A stretch of DNA of 16,910 nt from JANNOG01 sp050329835. GTDB lineage: Bacteria; Actinomycetota; Actinomycetes; Actinomycetales; JBBAYJ01. Shown one piece after another: positions 1 through 7,539 of this stretch. Under the pieces are notes generated by a model. That model ran no database searches, was not told the DNA's origin, and was given only the letters and a program-made list of their open reading frames with translations. The position numbers were made by a program, and so were the translations under genes. The stretch is from the NCBI GenBank assembly GCA_050329835.1, contig JBHJOJ010000247.1:1-16910 (forward strand). Direction: 5' to 3'. How positions within the stretch are numbered: the first letter of the stretch is position 1; each line of letters opens with the position of its first letter.

Positions 1-435
1 GACGAGGCGATCCTCGTCGAGCCCGAGGCCCGGCACACCGGCGAGAACATCACCCGCACCCGGACCCTGCTCGACGAGAAGGGCATCTCCGTCCGGTCGG
101 TCATCCTCATCACCCGGCCTTACCAACAGCGCCGGGCCTACGCCACCGCCGCCCACCACTGGCCCGGAATCAAGATCCTCACCTCAGCCCAACCCCTGGC
201 CCTCGACGACTACGTGAGAACCATCGGCGGCCCCGACCTCGTCGTGCACATGCTCGTCGGCGACACCCAACGCATCTGGGTCTACGCCGAGCAGGCACAC
301 GCCATCCCGCAGCAGGTCCCGGCCCACGTCCGCGCCGCCTACGACCGCCTCGTCACCGCGGGCTACACCCTTCGCCTCGTACCCCGCGTAGGTCCCCGTC
401 CGAGCGCACTGCCGAATCCGGCTCTAGTGTCGTGA
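1..435 (+). CDS. YdcF/DUF218-family protein, C-terminal part (5' end outside window)
   Basis: The frame is open from base 1 to a TGA at 433-435, giving about 144 residues with no start in the window. The beginning reads like the second half of a DUF218 (YdcF/SanA-like) domain: an acidic/aliphatic strand (ILVEPEA) followed by HTGENITRTRTLL, matching the family's conserved T-x-EN helix, then a strand and the RPYQQRRAYATA helix, where the family usually has a T-x-P/x-H-x-x-R-A pattern. The last 60 residues (QAHAIPQQVPAHVRAAYDRLV) form a helical tail. DUF218 proteins are small Rossmann-like proteins; YdcF binds S-adenosylmethionine in E. coli, but the biochemical role of most members is unknown. 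The stop lies about 30 bp from an IS end, so the gene may reach its natural end or be slightly altered by the insertion. Family is fairly sure; function is not. Confidence 0.7.
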   Translation, partial: DEAILVEPEARHTGENITRTRTLLDEKGISVRSVILITRPYQQRRAYATAAHHWPGIKILTSAQPLALDDYVRTIGGPDLVVHMLVGDTQRIWVYAEQAHAIPQQVPAHVRAAYDRLVTAGYTLRLVPRVGPRPSALPNPALVS

Positions 436-465
436 GTCATTGAGGCTTATGCAGAACGGTAATGC

Positions 466-715
466 GGCTCTTCACAATCCAGGGTGTAGTCGGGATCGGA
501 ATCCGCCGGTCTCCAGCAGTGATCTTGCGATGTAGTGGGTGAGGTTGCGGAAGCCGAGGGCTGAGCCGCGCAGGTGTTCCAGGCGGCCGTTGATCGCTTC
601 GGTGGGGCCGTTGGACGTGCCGGGGCGGTCGAAGTAGGCCAGCACGTCGTCGGCGCGCTTCTGGAGGGTGCGGCCGAGGGTGATGAGCTCGGTGAGCACC
701 GCCGGGACGCCGGTG
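466..715 (-). mobile_element. ISL3-family insertion sequence remnant (one end only)
   Basis: GGCTCTTCACAATCC at 466-480, just outside and overlapping the transposase stop, resembles the GGCTCTT-type terminal inverted repeat of ISL3-family elements. Inward from it lies the 3' end of a transposase gene on the minus strand. The opposite end, with its inverted repeat and the first roughly 80 percent of the transposase, is absent: the sequence passes directly into the surface-protein frame near 710-735. No 8-bp target duplication can be tested because the partner end is missing. The inner boundary is estimated from where each protein stops resembling its family, so it is uncertain by about 25 bp. 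This is a decayed, immobile remnant left by a deletion or recombination. Confidence 0.7.
472..711 (-). pseudogene. ISL3-family transposase, C-terminal fragment
   Basis: Reading the minus strand from about 711 to a TGA at 472-474 gives about 79 residues matching the end of ISL3 transposases. The recognisable parts are a TELITLGRTLQKRADDVLAYFD helix region, the family signature SNGPTEAINGRLEHLRGSALGFRN, and a terminal LLETGGFRSRLHPGL. The conserved Glu in NGPTEAIN is the last acidic residue of the DDE-type active site. Full-length family members have roughly 400 residues, so about four fifths is missing and no start or N-terminal zinc-finger/HTH region remains. An internal GTG at 697-699 could nominally start a 75-residue peptide, but no function is expected of it. 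Confidence 0.8.
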
Positions 716-743
716 CTGCCCGGCCCTGGCCAACCCGTGCCCG

Positions 744-3700
744 GTGCCGAGCTCGGTGGAGACCGTGAGCACCGACCCCGACGGCGCCGGACCGCTCACC
801 GCCGGCGTCTACACCCACGTGACGTGGGACGCGGCCGCCCTCGCCGCCGGTCTCGGCTCCGCCGACCTCGCCGCCGCGGGCACCTTCCGGTTCGACTACG
901 TCGCCGCGGTGCCGCTGCGGGCCAACACGACGACGTGGTCGTCGGGCGAGCCGGCACCGGCCGGCGGCACCCAGGCCGCCAACCTCGACAACAACACCGG
1001 CCCGAGCACCGCCGAGCCCCCGGGCGAGCGGTCGGCGACGAACCTCGCCGAGGCCTCGGGCACGTACGCGGCGACGAGCTGGACCGCCGACGACAGCCAC
1101 ACCGTCACCCTCGAGGACCTGCGGATCGTCAAGAGCGCCGACGACGACGCCCTCGTCCAGGGCGACGTCACGACGTGGACCCTCGACCTCGCCGTCAGCG
1201 AGTACGTCGACACGGCGTCCTCGCTCGTCGTCACCGACACCGTCCCCGACGGGCTGTGCCCGGGCTCGGCGACCGGCATCTCCCCCGGCAGCGACGCCGA
1301 GTGCACGGCCGCCGGGGCCCCGAGCCTCGGGTACACCTCGGCGACGGAGAACACGGACGGCACGTGGACCCTCGTCTGGCAGCCCGCCGACCTCACGACC
1401 AACGGGACGGCGAGCCTCTCCTTCGAGACCGTCGCCCGGGCCTTCTACCAGGACGGCGGGGCCGACGACACGCCCGTCCAGGCACAGGACTCGTGGACCA
1501 ACGACGTCGACCTCACCGGGACGGTCACCGCCCGCACCGGGACCACCGACACCGGACCCCGCGCCCTCGTCGACTCCTCCTCGGCCGGGCAGAGCGCCGG
1601 CCCGATCTCCTTGAGCAAGGAGGTCGCGGACTCCTACCCCGACCCCGCGGGCTGCGGTGACGGCACCGGCACCACGTGGCAGCCGACCACCACGACCACG
1701 ACGTACGGGCCGGGGGACCGGGTGTGCTGGCGGCTCACCGTCACCACCCCGGCGAACCTCGACTCGTCCGGCGTCACCCTGTCCGACCTCCTGCCGCCCG
1801 GTCACGAGCTCGTCTCGGTGGCCGCCGGGGCGGGTGACACCGTCGGTGGGTCGTACGGCTCACCGACGGTCGCCGGGCAGACCCTGAGCTGGTCGCTGGG
1901 CACGGGCGGCGACGTCGACGAGGGCCAGGTCGCGCAGCTCGTCGTCGAGACCGAGGTCACGGACCCGACAGCCGCCTCGGCCGCCGCCGTCGACCTGTCG
2001 GCCAACCTCGCCAAGCTCTCGTACACCAACGTCGCCGGCGAGGTGTTCCAGCTCCGCGACGACGCCGACGCCCCCTGGCGGGAGGCCGAGCTCGTCCTCG
2101 ACAAGTCGGACGCCACCGGCACCGGGCCCTACGTCGGCGGCGAGAGCGTCGACTACGACGTGGCACTCACCAACGACGGCAACCAGGACGCCGCCGACAT
2201 CATCGTGTGGGACCTGCTGCCCGCCGAGCTGGACTGCGCGGACGTCACCGCCCTCGGCGACTTCACCGCCTGCGACGACGCCGCGGTGGGCGGCCGCTCC
2301 CGCCTGTCGGCCACGGTGGCGGGGCTCGCCGCGGGCGCCTCGACCACCCTGTCGTACACCGTCACCCTGCCGGTGTCGCTGAGCCCGAACCTCGACCTCG
2401 TCAACGACGCCGGGGTCGTGTCCTTCGACACGGCGACGAACATCGCCGCGGTCCCGACGTTCACGTACGTCCCGTCGAGCAACATCGACCCGACGGCGCC
2501 GACCGCCACCACGGGACCGGTCGAGGACAGCGTGACGACGGCGACCGCCGACGTCACCGTCGCGAAGACCCGCACGACGAGCGTCGACGAGGGCGGCAAC
2601 TCCGCGGCGTCGCAGGCGACGATCGGCGAGACGATCACGTACACGGCCACCGTCACGCTCCCCGGGGACCTCACGCTCACCGGTGGTGAGGTCCGCGACG
2701 ACCTGGGTACCCGACTCGCCCTCGACACCGGGAGCGTCGACGCCCGACTCGACGGCGCACCCCTGCCGGGCGGCTGGTCGCTGTCGACCGCCTCGAACAC
2801 CATCACGGTGACGCTGCCCGCGACGCACGTCGTGCCCACCGGCGGGCAGACGGTGACGGTCGAGTTCGACGCCGTCGTCACCGACGTGGCGGCGAACGTC
2901 GCCGGGGCCTCGCTGGGCAACACCGCCCGGCTCGTGTGGGACGACGGGAACGTGCCCGGCAGCGTCTCGACGACCGTCGTCGAACCGGACATCGGCGTGG
3001 CGAAGTCGAGCGATGCGACCGGCCCGGTGGCCGCCGGCGACGTCGTCACCTACACCGTGGACGTGACGAACGCGGGCAGCTCGGTGTCCACGGCCCACGA
3101 CGTCGTCGTCGTCGACACCCTGCCCGACGAGCTCACCCCGCTGGAGGGCGTCGCCGACCCGGCCGAGGACGGCGACCTCGTCCCGCCGGACAACGGCACC
3201 TGGGACGCCTCGGTCCGGACCATCACGTGGTCGCTGCCCTCGATCGCCCCCGGGGCCACACCGAGCCTCGGCTACTCCGTGCAGGTCGCCGACCCGCTGA
3301 CCGCGTCGTCCCCGCTGTCGAACACCGTCGCGGTCACCGCGAGCTCCCTCGCCGGCACGCCCGCCGGCGAGCGCGACGACGCCTCGGGCCACTCGACCGC
3401 CCGCTACGCCGCGGGCGCCACCGAGACCCTGACGGGGCCCCCGCTCGCCGTGACCAAGAGCGTCGACGTCACCGACGCCGCCCCCGGCGACGTCGTGACG
3501 TACACGGTCACGGCGACCGTCCCGGCCGACACGGTGGTCGCGGACCTGGCCGTCGTCGACGTCCTGCCGGCCGGGCTCACCCACGCCTCGACGGTGTCCG
3601 CCACGTGCACGTCCGGCCCGTGCTCAGGGGTCACCGTCACCACGCCCGCGGCCGTCGGGCAGCGGCTCGCCTGGTGGGTCGGGGACCTGCTGACCTCGGC

Positions 3701-5855
3701 GTCCACCCCGCGGGTGTTCACGATCGTCCACACCGCGACCGTGGACGACACCGGCGGCCCGACGACCGGCGACACCCTCACCAACAGCGCCGTCGCCGTC
3801 GGCAACACCACCGACACGATCACCGGCGCGCCGTTCCTCGCACCCGACCCCGCGGGCTTCGACGTCACCGCGGGCCCCGCCACGGTGGACGTCGGCGTCG
3901 TCGAGCCCACCCTCACCGTCGACAAGGAGGTCGCGGACGAGGGCACGCCCGACGACACCCGCCGCGTCGTCGCCGGCGAGGAGCTCGACTTCTCGGTCAC
4001 GGTGACGAACACCGGGACGTCGACGGCGTACGACGCGGTCGTCACCGACACCACCGACCCGCGGTTCGAGGCCGTCACCGTCGCCGACGGCACCGGCTGG
4101 AGCGTCACCGACGCCGACCCGGCCGACGGCACCCTGACCTTCGCCCTCGACCCCCTCGCCCCCGCCGCCTCGGTGACGATCACCTACACGCTGCGCGTCC
4201 CGGCCCTCGACGCCGCCGACGAGGTCGCCGGCCCCGAGCTGACGAACACCGCCGACGCCACCTACGCCTCGGGCACGGGCGGCGGCGCCCGCGCCTACGA
4301 CGACGTCGCCGCGGACACGGTCTCGCTCGAGGCCGATCTCGCGAGCGTCGGCGACCTCGTCTGGCTCGACCTCGACGGCGACGGCGCGCGCGACGTCGGC
4401 GAGGGCGGCATCCCCGGCGTCGACGTCACGGTCGTGTGGCTGGGCCCGGGCGGGACGCCCGGCGGCGGCGACGACGAGACCTGGACCACGACGACGGGCG
4501 CCGACGGCACCTGGTCGCGCACGGGGCTGCCGGCGGGGGCGTTCACCGCGACCGTCGACGCCGGGGACCTGCCCGCGGGGACGGCGTTCGGGTACGACCT
4601 CGACGGCGGGGCGGACGGGACCGCGGCGTTCACGCTCGCCGAGGACGAGGACCGCGACGACGTCGACGTCGCCGCGGTCGGCAGCAACGCCCTCGGCGAC
4701 CTCGTCTGGCTCGACCTCGACGACGACGGGGTCCGGGACGCCGGCGAGCCCGGGGTGGACGCCGTCGACCTCACCGTGACCTGGCTCGGCGGGGACGGGG
4801 CACCCGGCGGCGGTGACGACGTCGTGCTGTCGGCGACCACCGACGCCGCCGGGGCCTGGGGACTCGGCGGGCTGCCGGACGGGTCGTTCACCGTCGCCCT
4901 CACCGGTGGGGCGCCGACCGGGTACGGCGCGGCCTACGACGAGGACGGGGGCCGCGACGGCAGGCTCGTCGTCACGGGGCTGACCGGCGGCGCGACACAC
5001 GATACCGCCGACCTCGCCCTCGTCGGGACCCGGTCGCTCGGCGACCGGGTGTGGCTCGACCGTGACCGCGACGGGGCGCAGGACACCGGCGAGCCCGGTA
5101 TCGCCGGTGTCGACGTGACGGTGACCTGGGCGGGCCCCGACGGCACGCTCGACACCGGCGACGACGTGTCGTGGACCGACGCCACCGGTGCCGACGGCCG
5201 CTGGCGGGTCGACGCGCTGCCGCCCGGCGTCTACCGGGCGGCGGTCGACGCCGCGACCCTGCCCGGCGGGGTGAGCTGGACGTTCGACCGGGACGACGCC
5301 ACGTCCTCGCCCGACGGGGTGTGGGAGGGCACGCTCGCCGCGGCCGCCGACCGGCTCGACATCGACACCGGCGTCGTCGGGGCCGGGTCCGTCACCGGCA
5401 TCGTGTTCGTCGACACCGACGGCGACGGCGTCCGCGACCCCGGTGAGTCGGGGCTGCCCGGGGTGCCGGTCACCGTCCGGACGCCCGGCCCGGACGGCGT
5501 CCTCGGGACGGCCGACGACCTCACCGTGAGCGTGACCTCGGGCGAGGGCGGCCGGTACACAGCCGCGGGCCTGCCCTTCGGGTCCTACCGTGTGTCGTTC
5601 GGCACCGGGACGAACGCGGGCACCCGGTCGCTCACCGTCGACGGCGAGGAGGTGCTCGACGAGGCGCGTCCGGCACCGACGGCGCCCGACGCCACGGACG
5701 CGGCACCCGGCGGGAGCGGCGGACCCGGCGGGGCAGGTCTGGCGTCGACCGGTGGGCCGGTGCTGCCCTGGCTCGCGCTCGCGCTCGCCCTCCTCGTCGC
5801 CGGTGGCCTCGCCGTCCTCCTCGTCACCGCCCGGCGGCGCCCGGCGGCGGGGTAG
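744..5855 (+). CDS. Giant DUF11/SdrD B-like repeat surface protein, LAXTG-anchored, 5'-truncated
   Basis: The open frame runs from 696, after a TGA at 693-695, to TAG at 5853-5855; the first GTG at 744 gives 1703 residues. There is no signal peptide. The first residues (YTHVTWD, then VPLRANTTTW) look like the interior of larger DUF11-type adhesins, so the true N-terminus was probably lost at the IS junction. Seven DUF11-like modules begin near residues 126, 288, 449, 602, 749, 900 and 1054, each opening with a V-x-K-S/E-type strand and containing a V-T-D/DxLP segment. Four SdrD B-like modules follow from residues 1201, 1313, 1430 and 1549, each with a D-x-D-x-DG calcium-type loop. A Pro/Gly linker leads to LASTG (1666-1670), a hydrophobic helix and an RRR tail. 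The family is exported and fixed to peptidoglycan as an adhesin or stalk. Without an export signal this copy is probably non-functional, unless another start is used. It stands alone; the next gene is convergent. Confidence 0.8.
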   Translation: MPSSVETVSTDPDGAGPLTAGVYTHVTWDAAALAAGLGSADLAAAGTFRFDYVAAVPLRANTTTWSSGEPAPAGGTQAANLDNNTGPSTAEPPGERSATNLAEASGTYAATSWTADDSHTVTLEDLRIVKSADDDALVQGDVTTWTLDLAVSEYVDTASSLVVTDTVPDGLCPGSATGISPGSDAECTAAGAPSLGYTSATENTDGTWTLVWQPADLTTNGTASLSFETVARAFYQDGGADDTPVQAQDSWTNDVDLTGTVTARTGTTDTGPRALVDSSSAGQSAGPISLSKEVADSYPDPAGCGDGTGTTWQPTTTTTTYGPGDRVCWRLTVTTPANLDSSGVTLSDLLPPGHELVSVAAGAGDTVGGSYGSPTVAGQTLSWSLGTGGDVDEGQVAQLVVETEVTDPTAASAAAVDLSANLAKLSYTNVAGEVFQLRDDADAPWREAELVLDKSDATGTGPYVGGESVDYDVALTNDGNQDAADIIVWDLLPAELDCADVTALGDFTACDDAAVGGRSRLSATVAGLAAGASTTLSYTVTLPVSLSPNLDLVNDAGVVSFDTATNIAAVPTFTYVPSSNIDPTAPTATTGPVEDSVTTATADVTVAKTRTTSVDEGGNSAASQATIGETITYTATVTLPGDLTLTGGEVRDDLGTRLALDTGSVDARLDGAPLPGGWSLSTASNTITVTLPATHVVPTGGQTVTVEFDAVVTDVAANVAGASLGNTARLVWDDGNVPGSVSTTVVEPDIGVAKSSDATGPVAAGDVVTYTVDVTNAGSSVSTAHDVVVVDTLPDELTPLEGVADPAEDGDLVPPDNGTWDASVRTITWSLPSIAPGATPSLGYSVQVADPLTASSPLSNTVAVTASSLAGTPAGERDDASGHSTARYAAGATETLTGPPLAVTKSVDVTDAAPGDVVTYTVTATVPADTVVADLAVVDVLPAGLTHASTVSATCTSGPCSGVTVTTPAAVGQRLAWWVGDLLTSASTPRVFTIVHTATVDDTGGPTTGDTLTNSAVAVGNTTDTITGAPFLAPDPAGFDVTAGPATVDVGVVEPTLTVDKEVADEGTPDDTRRVVAGEELDFSVTVTNTGTSTAYDAVVTDTTDPRFEAVTVADGTGWSVTDADPADGTLTFALDPLAPAASVTITYTLRVPALDAADEVAGPELTNTADATYASGTGGGARAYDDVAADTVSLEADLASVGDLVWLDLDGDGARDVGEGGIPGVDVTVVWLGPGGTPGGGDDETWTTTTGADGTWSRTGLPAGAFTATVDAGDLPAGTAFGYDLDGGADGTAAFTLAEDEDRDDVDVAAVGSNALGDLVWLDLDDDGVRDAGEPGVDAVDLTVTWLGGDGAPGGGDDVVLSATTDAAGAWGLGGLPDGSFTVALTGGAPTGYGAAYDEDGGRDGRLVVTGLTGGATHDTADLALVGTRSLGDRVWLDRDRDGAQDTGEPGIAGVDVTVTWAGPDGTLDTGDDVSWTDATGADGRWRVDALPPGVYRAAVDAATLPGGVSWTFDRDDATSSPDGVWEGTLAAAADRLDIDTGVVGAGSVTGIVFVDTDGDGVRDPGESGLPGVPVTVRTPGPDGVLGTADDLTVSVTSGEGGRYTAAGLPFGSYRVSFGTGTNAGTRSLTVDGEEVLDEARPAPTAPDATDAAPGGSGGPGGAGLASTGGPVLPWLALALALLVAGGLAVLLVTARRRPAAG
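4341..5600 (+). repeat. Four SdrD B-like tandem modules in the surface protein
   Basis: Four tandem modules spaced 112 to 119 codons apart start at about 4344, 4680, 5031 and 5388. Each opens with a G-D/T-x-V-W/F-x-D segment followed by an acidic loop: DLDGDG, DLDDDG, DRDRDG and DTDGDG. Then come a G(E)xG(I/L)xGVxVTV strand, a GGGDD or TGDD/TADD turn, and a GLPxGxFxV-type closing strand. This is the prealbumin-like SdrD B fold, which binds calcium and rigidifies cell-surface stalks. The DNA has diverged between copies, so these are old repeats rather than recent duplications. The third copy has Arg in two loop positions, which may weaken calcium binding. Confidence 0.75.
5739..5855 (+). other. 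C-terminal cell-wall sorting signal (LASTG, membrane helix, Arg tail)
   Basis: Residues 1666-1670 of the surface protein read LASTG. A hydrophobic helix of about 25 residues (PWLALALALLVAGGLAVLLVTA) and an RRRPAAG tail follow. The preceding 30 residues are Gly/Pro-rich. The LAXTG form, rather than LPXTG, is the pattern recognised by actinobacterial class E sortases. No sortase gene lies in the window. Confidence 0.75.
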
Positions 5856-5877
5856 CGGGACGGGCGACCCCGCCCGC
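5855..5877 (+). terminator. Possible hairpin at the stop of the surface-protein gene
   Basis: GCGGG at the stop codon can pair with CCCGC at 5873-5877, with a further GGG/CCC step inside, separated by a two-base internal mismatch and closed by a short loop. It sits immediately after the stop, but there is no T-tract, so this is a weak candidate. Confidence 0.25.
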
Positions 5878-5911
5878 GACCCGGCCCACGACGGCCCGTC
5901 GTTCACGGCGA

Positions 5912-5939
5912 CCCCCGGACGGCGGGTGACCCGCGGGGG
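5912..5939. terminator. Candidate bidirectional GC-rich terminator hairpin between convergent genes
   Basis: An inner perfect stem, GCGGGT with ACCCGC (5922-5934), is enclosed by CCCCC (5912-5916) and GGGGG (5935-5939) with a short bulge. It lies midway in the 150-bp gap (5856-6005) between the convergent surface-protein and SRPBCC-like genes, where a terminator acting in both directions would be expected. No T-run follows, as is common in high-GC actinobacteria. Nothing else is visible in this gap. Confidence 0.35.
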
Positions 5940-6005
5940 CGTCGGCGCGGGCTGACGGTCGGGCGATCCTCCCGTCTCGCTGCAGCGCGTCCGCCGCGGC
6001 CCGGC

Positions 6006-6566
6006 TCACGCGGCCCCGCGCGCCCCGCGCTCCTCGCGCTCCGCCAGGTCGCGCAGCGTCAACAGCTGCTTGCGCATCATGAGCAGGTCCCCCCACGCAA
6101 GCATCCGACGCCGTGCACCGGCAGCGGGCCCGGGCGGGTCGGTGACGCGCATCGCCGCCACCAGTCGCGACCCCTCCGCCACCGGGGTCACGACATAGCT
6201 CAGGGCGACGTCCCCGAAGACCGCCCGCGGCCGCCCCTCCCGCATCCGGACCGTGAGCTCCTCCCCGTGTCGGAAACCCACGAGCGTGAAGATCGTCATG
6301 ACGGCCTGGCCGACGGCCAGGTCCTCGCACCACGCCTGCCGGGACCGGGGGCTGCGCCGCCCGAAGTTGTCGAGCCAGTCGTAGCTGTAGGGGGCGACGC
6401 GCAGCTGGCAGAGCCACGCGTAGAGCGGCCCTGGCCCGCTGCGCACCGTGACGGCGCGCAGCCATCGCCCCGGCGCGTCCGGGAGGACCTCGTCGCAGCG
6501 GTACCGGGCCCGGACCTCGTGGTCCTCGACGCCCCACCGCTCGGCACCGTGGCGCGGGAGTGCCAT
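6006..6566 (-). CDS. SRPBCC/polyketide cyclase-like protein
   Basis: The gene encodes 186 residues starting at ATG 6564-6566. A strong ribosome binding site (AGAGGGGGA, 6572-6580) lies 5 bases upstream and decides the start. The N-terminal half contains RYRCDEVLP, a strand, then WLCQLRVAPYSYDWLDNFGRRSP, a segment I associate with small actinobacterial SRPBCC (START-like) proteins. The centre has alternating strands (VGQAVMTIFTLVGF, ELTVRM, VALSYVVTPV, RLVAAMRVTD). A C-terminal amphipathic helix (LAWGDLLMMRKQLLTLRDLAE) is also typical of the fold, where it closes a hydrophobic ligand cavity. No signal peptide or membrane segment is seen, so it is probably cytoplasmic. The ligand is unknown. 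It is transcribed divergently from the regulator at 6700, which could control it. The family call rests on pattern recognition only. Confidence 0.6.
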   Translation of the reverse strand: MALPRHGAERWGVEDHEVRARYRCDEVLPDAPGRWLRAVTVRSGPGPLYAWLCQLRVAPYSYDWLDNFGRRSPRSRQAWCEDLAVGQAVMTIFTLVGFRHGEELTVRMREGRPRAVFGDVALSYVVTPVAEGSRLVAAMRVTDPPGPAAGARRRMLAWGDLLMMRKQLLTLRDLAEREERGARGAA

Positions 6567-6608
6567 CGCTGTCCCCCTCTCGTTCCGGCTGTGTGTGACT
6601 AGGTAGCA

Positions 6609-6638
6609 CTGTCGGTGAGCCTGGACCACCCCTACCAT
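6609..6638 (+). promoter_or_regulatory. Possible sigma-70-type promoter for the regulator, in divergent intergenic region 6567-6699
   Basis: The 133-bp gap between the SRPBCC-like gene and the HTH regulator is slightly less GC-rich than its surroundings. It contains CTGTCG (6609-6614) and TACCAT (6633-6638), spaced 18 bases, as a weak -35/-10 pair pointing towards the regulator. The predicted transcript start would fall near 6645, which suits the ATG at 6700 better than the GTG at 6640. No clear operator palindrome was found, and the minus-strand promoter could not be assigned. Confidence 0.22.
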
Positions 6639-6699
6639 CGTGGCGTCTGTCGAGCAGCGGCGCCCGCCAGGAAAGGGGACACCTGACCTGGGGGGCCGC

Positions 6700-7512
6700 A
6701 TGCTGCGATCGCGTCGCGATGTCGACAGTGACGGCCCCACGTCCCCGGCGGCCGGGGTGGAGGACCTCGCCGAGGCCCTGCAGCAGGCCGAGGAGCTGCT
6801 GCAGCGGGTGAGGGGGGCCGTGGAGACGGCCCCGGGGAGCCTGGCCGACGCCTGGCCGCCCCCCGACGCCCAGCAGTGGCTGGAGCCCGCCGTCGCCACC
6901 GCGCGCGTCGTGAGATGCCTCATCGGCGTGGGACTGGACTGCTCGGGCGTGGCGCAGGCACTCGGCCGGACCAGGGCCGGAGCCTCGGTCCGGGTGCTCG
7001 CGACCCCGGACCGGCTTCGGGTTCCGGGGGCGGTGCACTGCCTGGACTCGGTCGTGGCGGGGGGCGGCACGGTCCGCACGTGCGTGCAGCCGATCCCGCT
7101 CCTCCTCGTCATCCTCGACGGTCGTGTGGCGTTCGTCCAGGGCACGTCGTGCACGGCCGCCCGGGTGCACGGCCCGCCGCTGCTGCGCACGCTCACCGGG
7201 CTGTGGGAGGGACTGTGGGCGTCGTCGCAGTCGGTACGTCGTGCGCCGGCCCCGGGCGTGGAGACGCTGACGAGCGAGCGGCACCGGACGGTGCTCCGCC
7301 TTCTGGCCGAGGGGGCCAAGGACGAGAGCGCCGCACGCGAGCTCGGTGTCTCGGTGCGGACCTACCGTCGGTACGTCGCCGTCCTCATGGACGACATGGG
7401 CGCCAGCACACGGTTCCAGGCCGGTGCCGCAGCCGCCCGGTGGGGGTGGCTGCCCGCCGAGTCGCCCGCTCCCGGCCCGGCCCGGGAGCGCGGCAGGAGC
7501 CTCACGACATGA
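6700..7512 (+). CDS. LuxR/TrmB-like HTH transcriptional regulator
   Basis: The gene encodes 270 residues from ATG 6700. A GTG at 6640 would add 20 residues but has no ribosome binding site, whereas a G-rich stretch (6690-6695) precedes 6700. Residues 20-42 form an Ala/Glu/Gln-rich helix, probably coiled coil. Residues 75-180 form an alpha/beta region (GASVRVLATPDRL, GGGTVRTCVQPIPLLLVILDGRVAFVQG) resembling the phospholipase-D-like sensor part of actinomycete TrmB/LuxR-type regulators, without HKD catalytic motifs. Residues 190-250 are a LuxR-type HTH (LTSERHRTVLRLLAEGAKDESAARELGVSVRTYRRYVAVLM, ending in a GAS-x-x-x-QAGAAAARWGW helix). It should bind DNA as a dimer; the signal is unknown. It is followed after 27 bp by the hydrolase, probably in the same transcript, and diverges from the SRPBCC-like gene. 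Both are candidate targets. Confidence 0.75.
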   Translation: MLRSRRDVDSDGPTSPAAGVEDLAEALQQAEELLQRVRGAVETAPGSLADAWPPPDAQQWLEPAVATARVVRCLIGVGLDCSGVAQALGRTRAGASVRVLATPDRLRVPGAVHCLDSVVAGGGTVRTCVQPIPLLLVILDGRVAFVQGTSCTAARVHGPPLLRTLTGLWEGLWASSQSVRRAPAPGVETLTSERHRTVLRLLAEGAKDESAARELGVSVRTYRRYVAVLMDDMGASTRFQAGAAAARWGWLPAESPAPGPARERGRSLTT

Positions 7513-7539
7513 CGGACCACCGCACCGGAAGGACGGGAC

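Noticed and set aside
447..1805. Minus-strand open frame of 452 codons spanning the IS end and the adhesin start
   Set aside because: It crosses the IS junction in the wrong transposase frame and has no recognisable domain.
1860..3584. Long minus-strand open frame (574 codons) opposite the surface-protein gene
   Set aside because: Arg/Gly/Val/Asp-rich sequence without any domain; an antisense shadow of the high-GC Asp/Val/Thr-rich repeat gene.
2936..4816. Plus-strand open frame of 626 codons in a second frame of the surface-protein gene
   Set aside because: Almost entirely Arg/His/Gly/Pro; a frame shadow of GC-rich codons.
3624..5906. Minus-strand open frame of 760 codons covering the SdrD B repeats and the gap
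   Set aside because: Low-complexity, Gly/Arg/Pro-rich, and its repeats simply mirror those of the plus-strand gene; no ribosome binding site.
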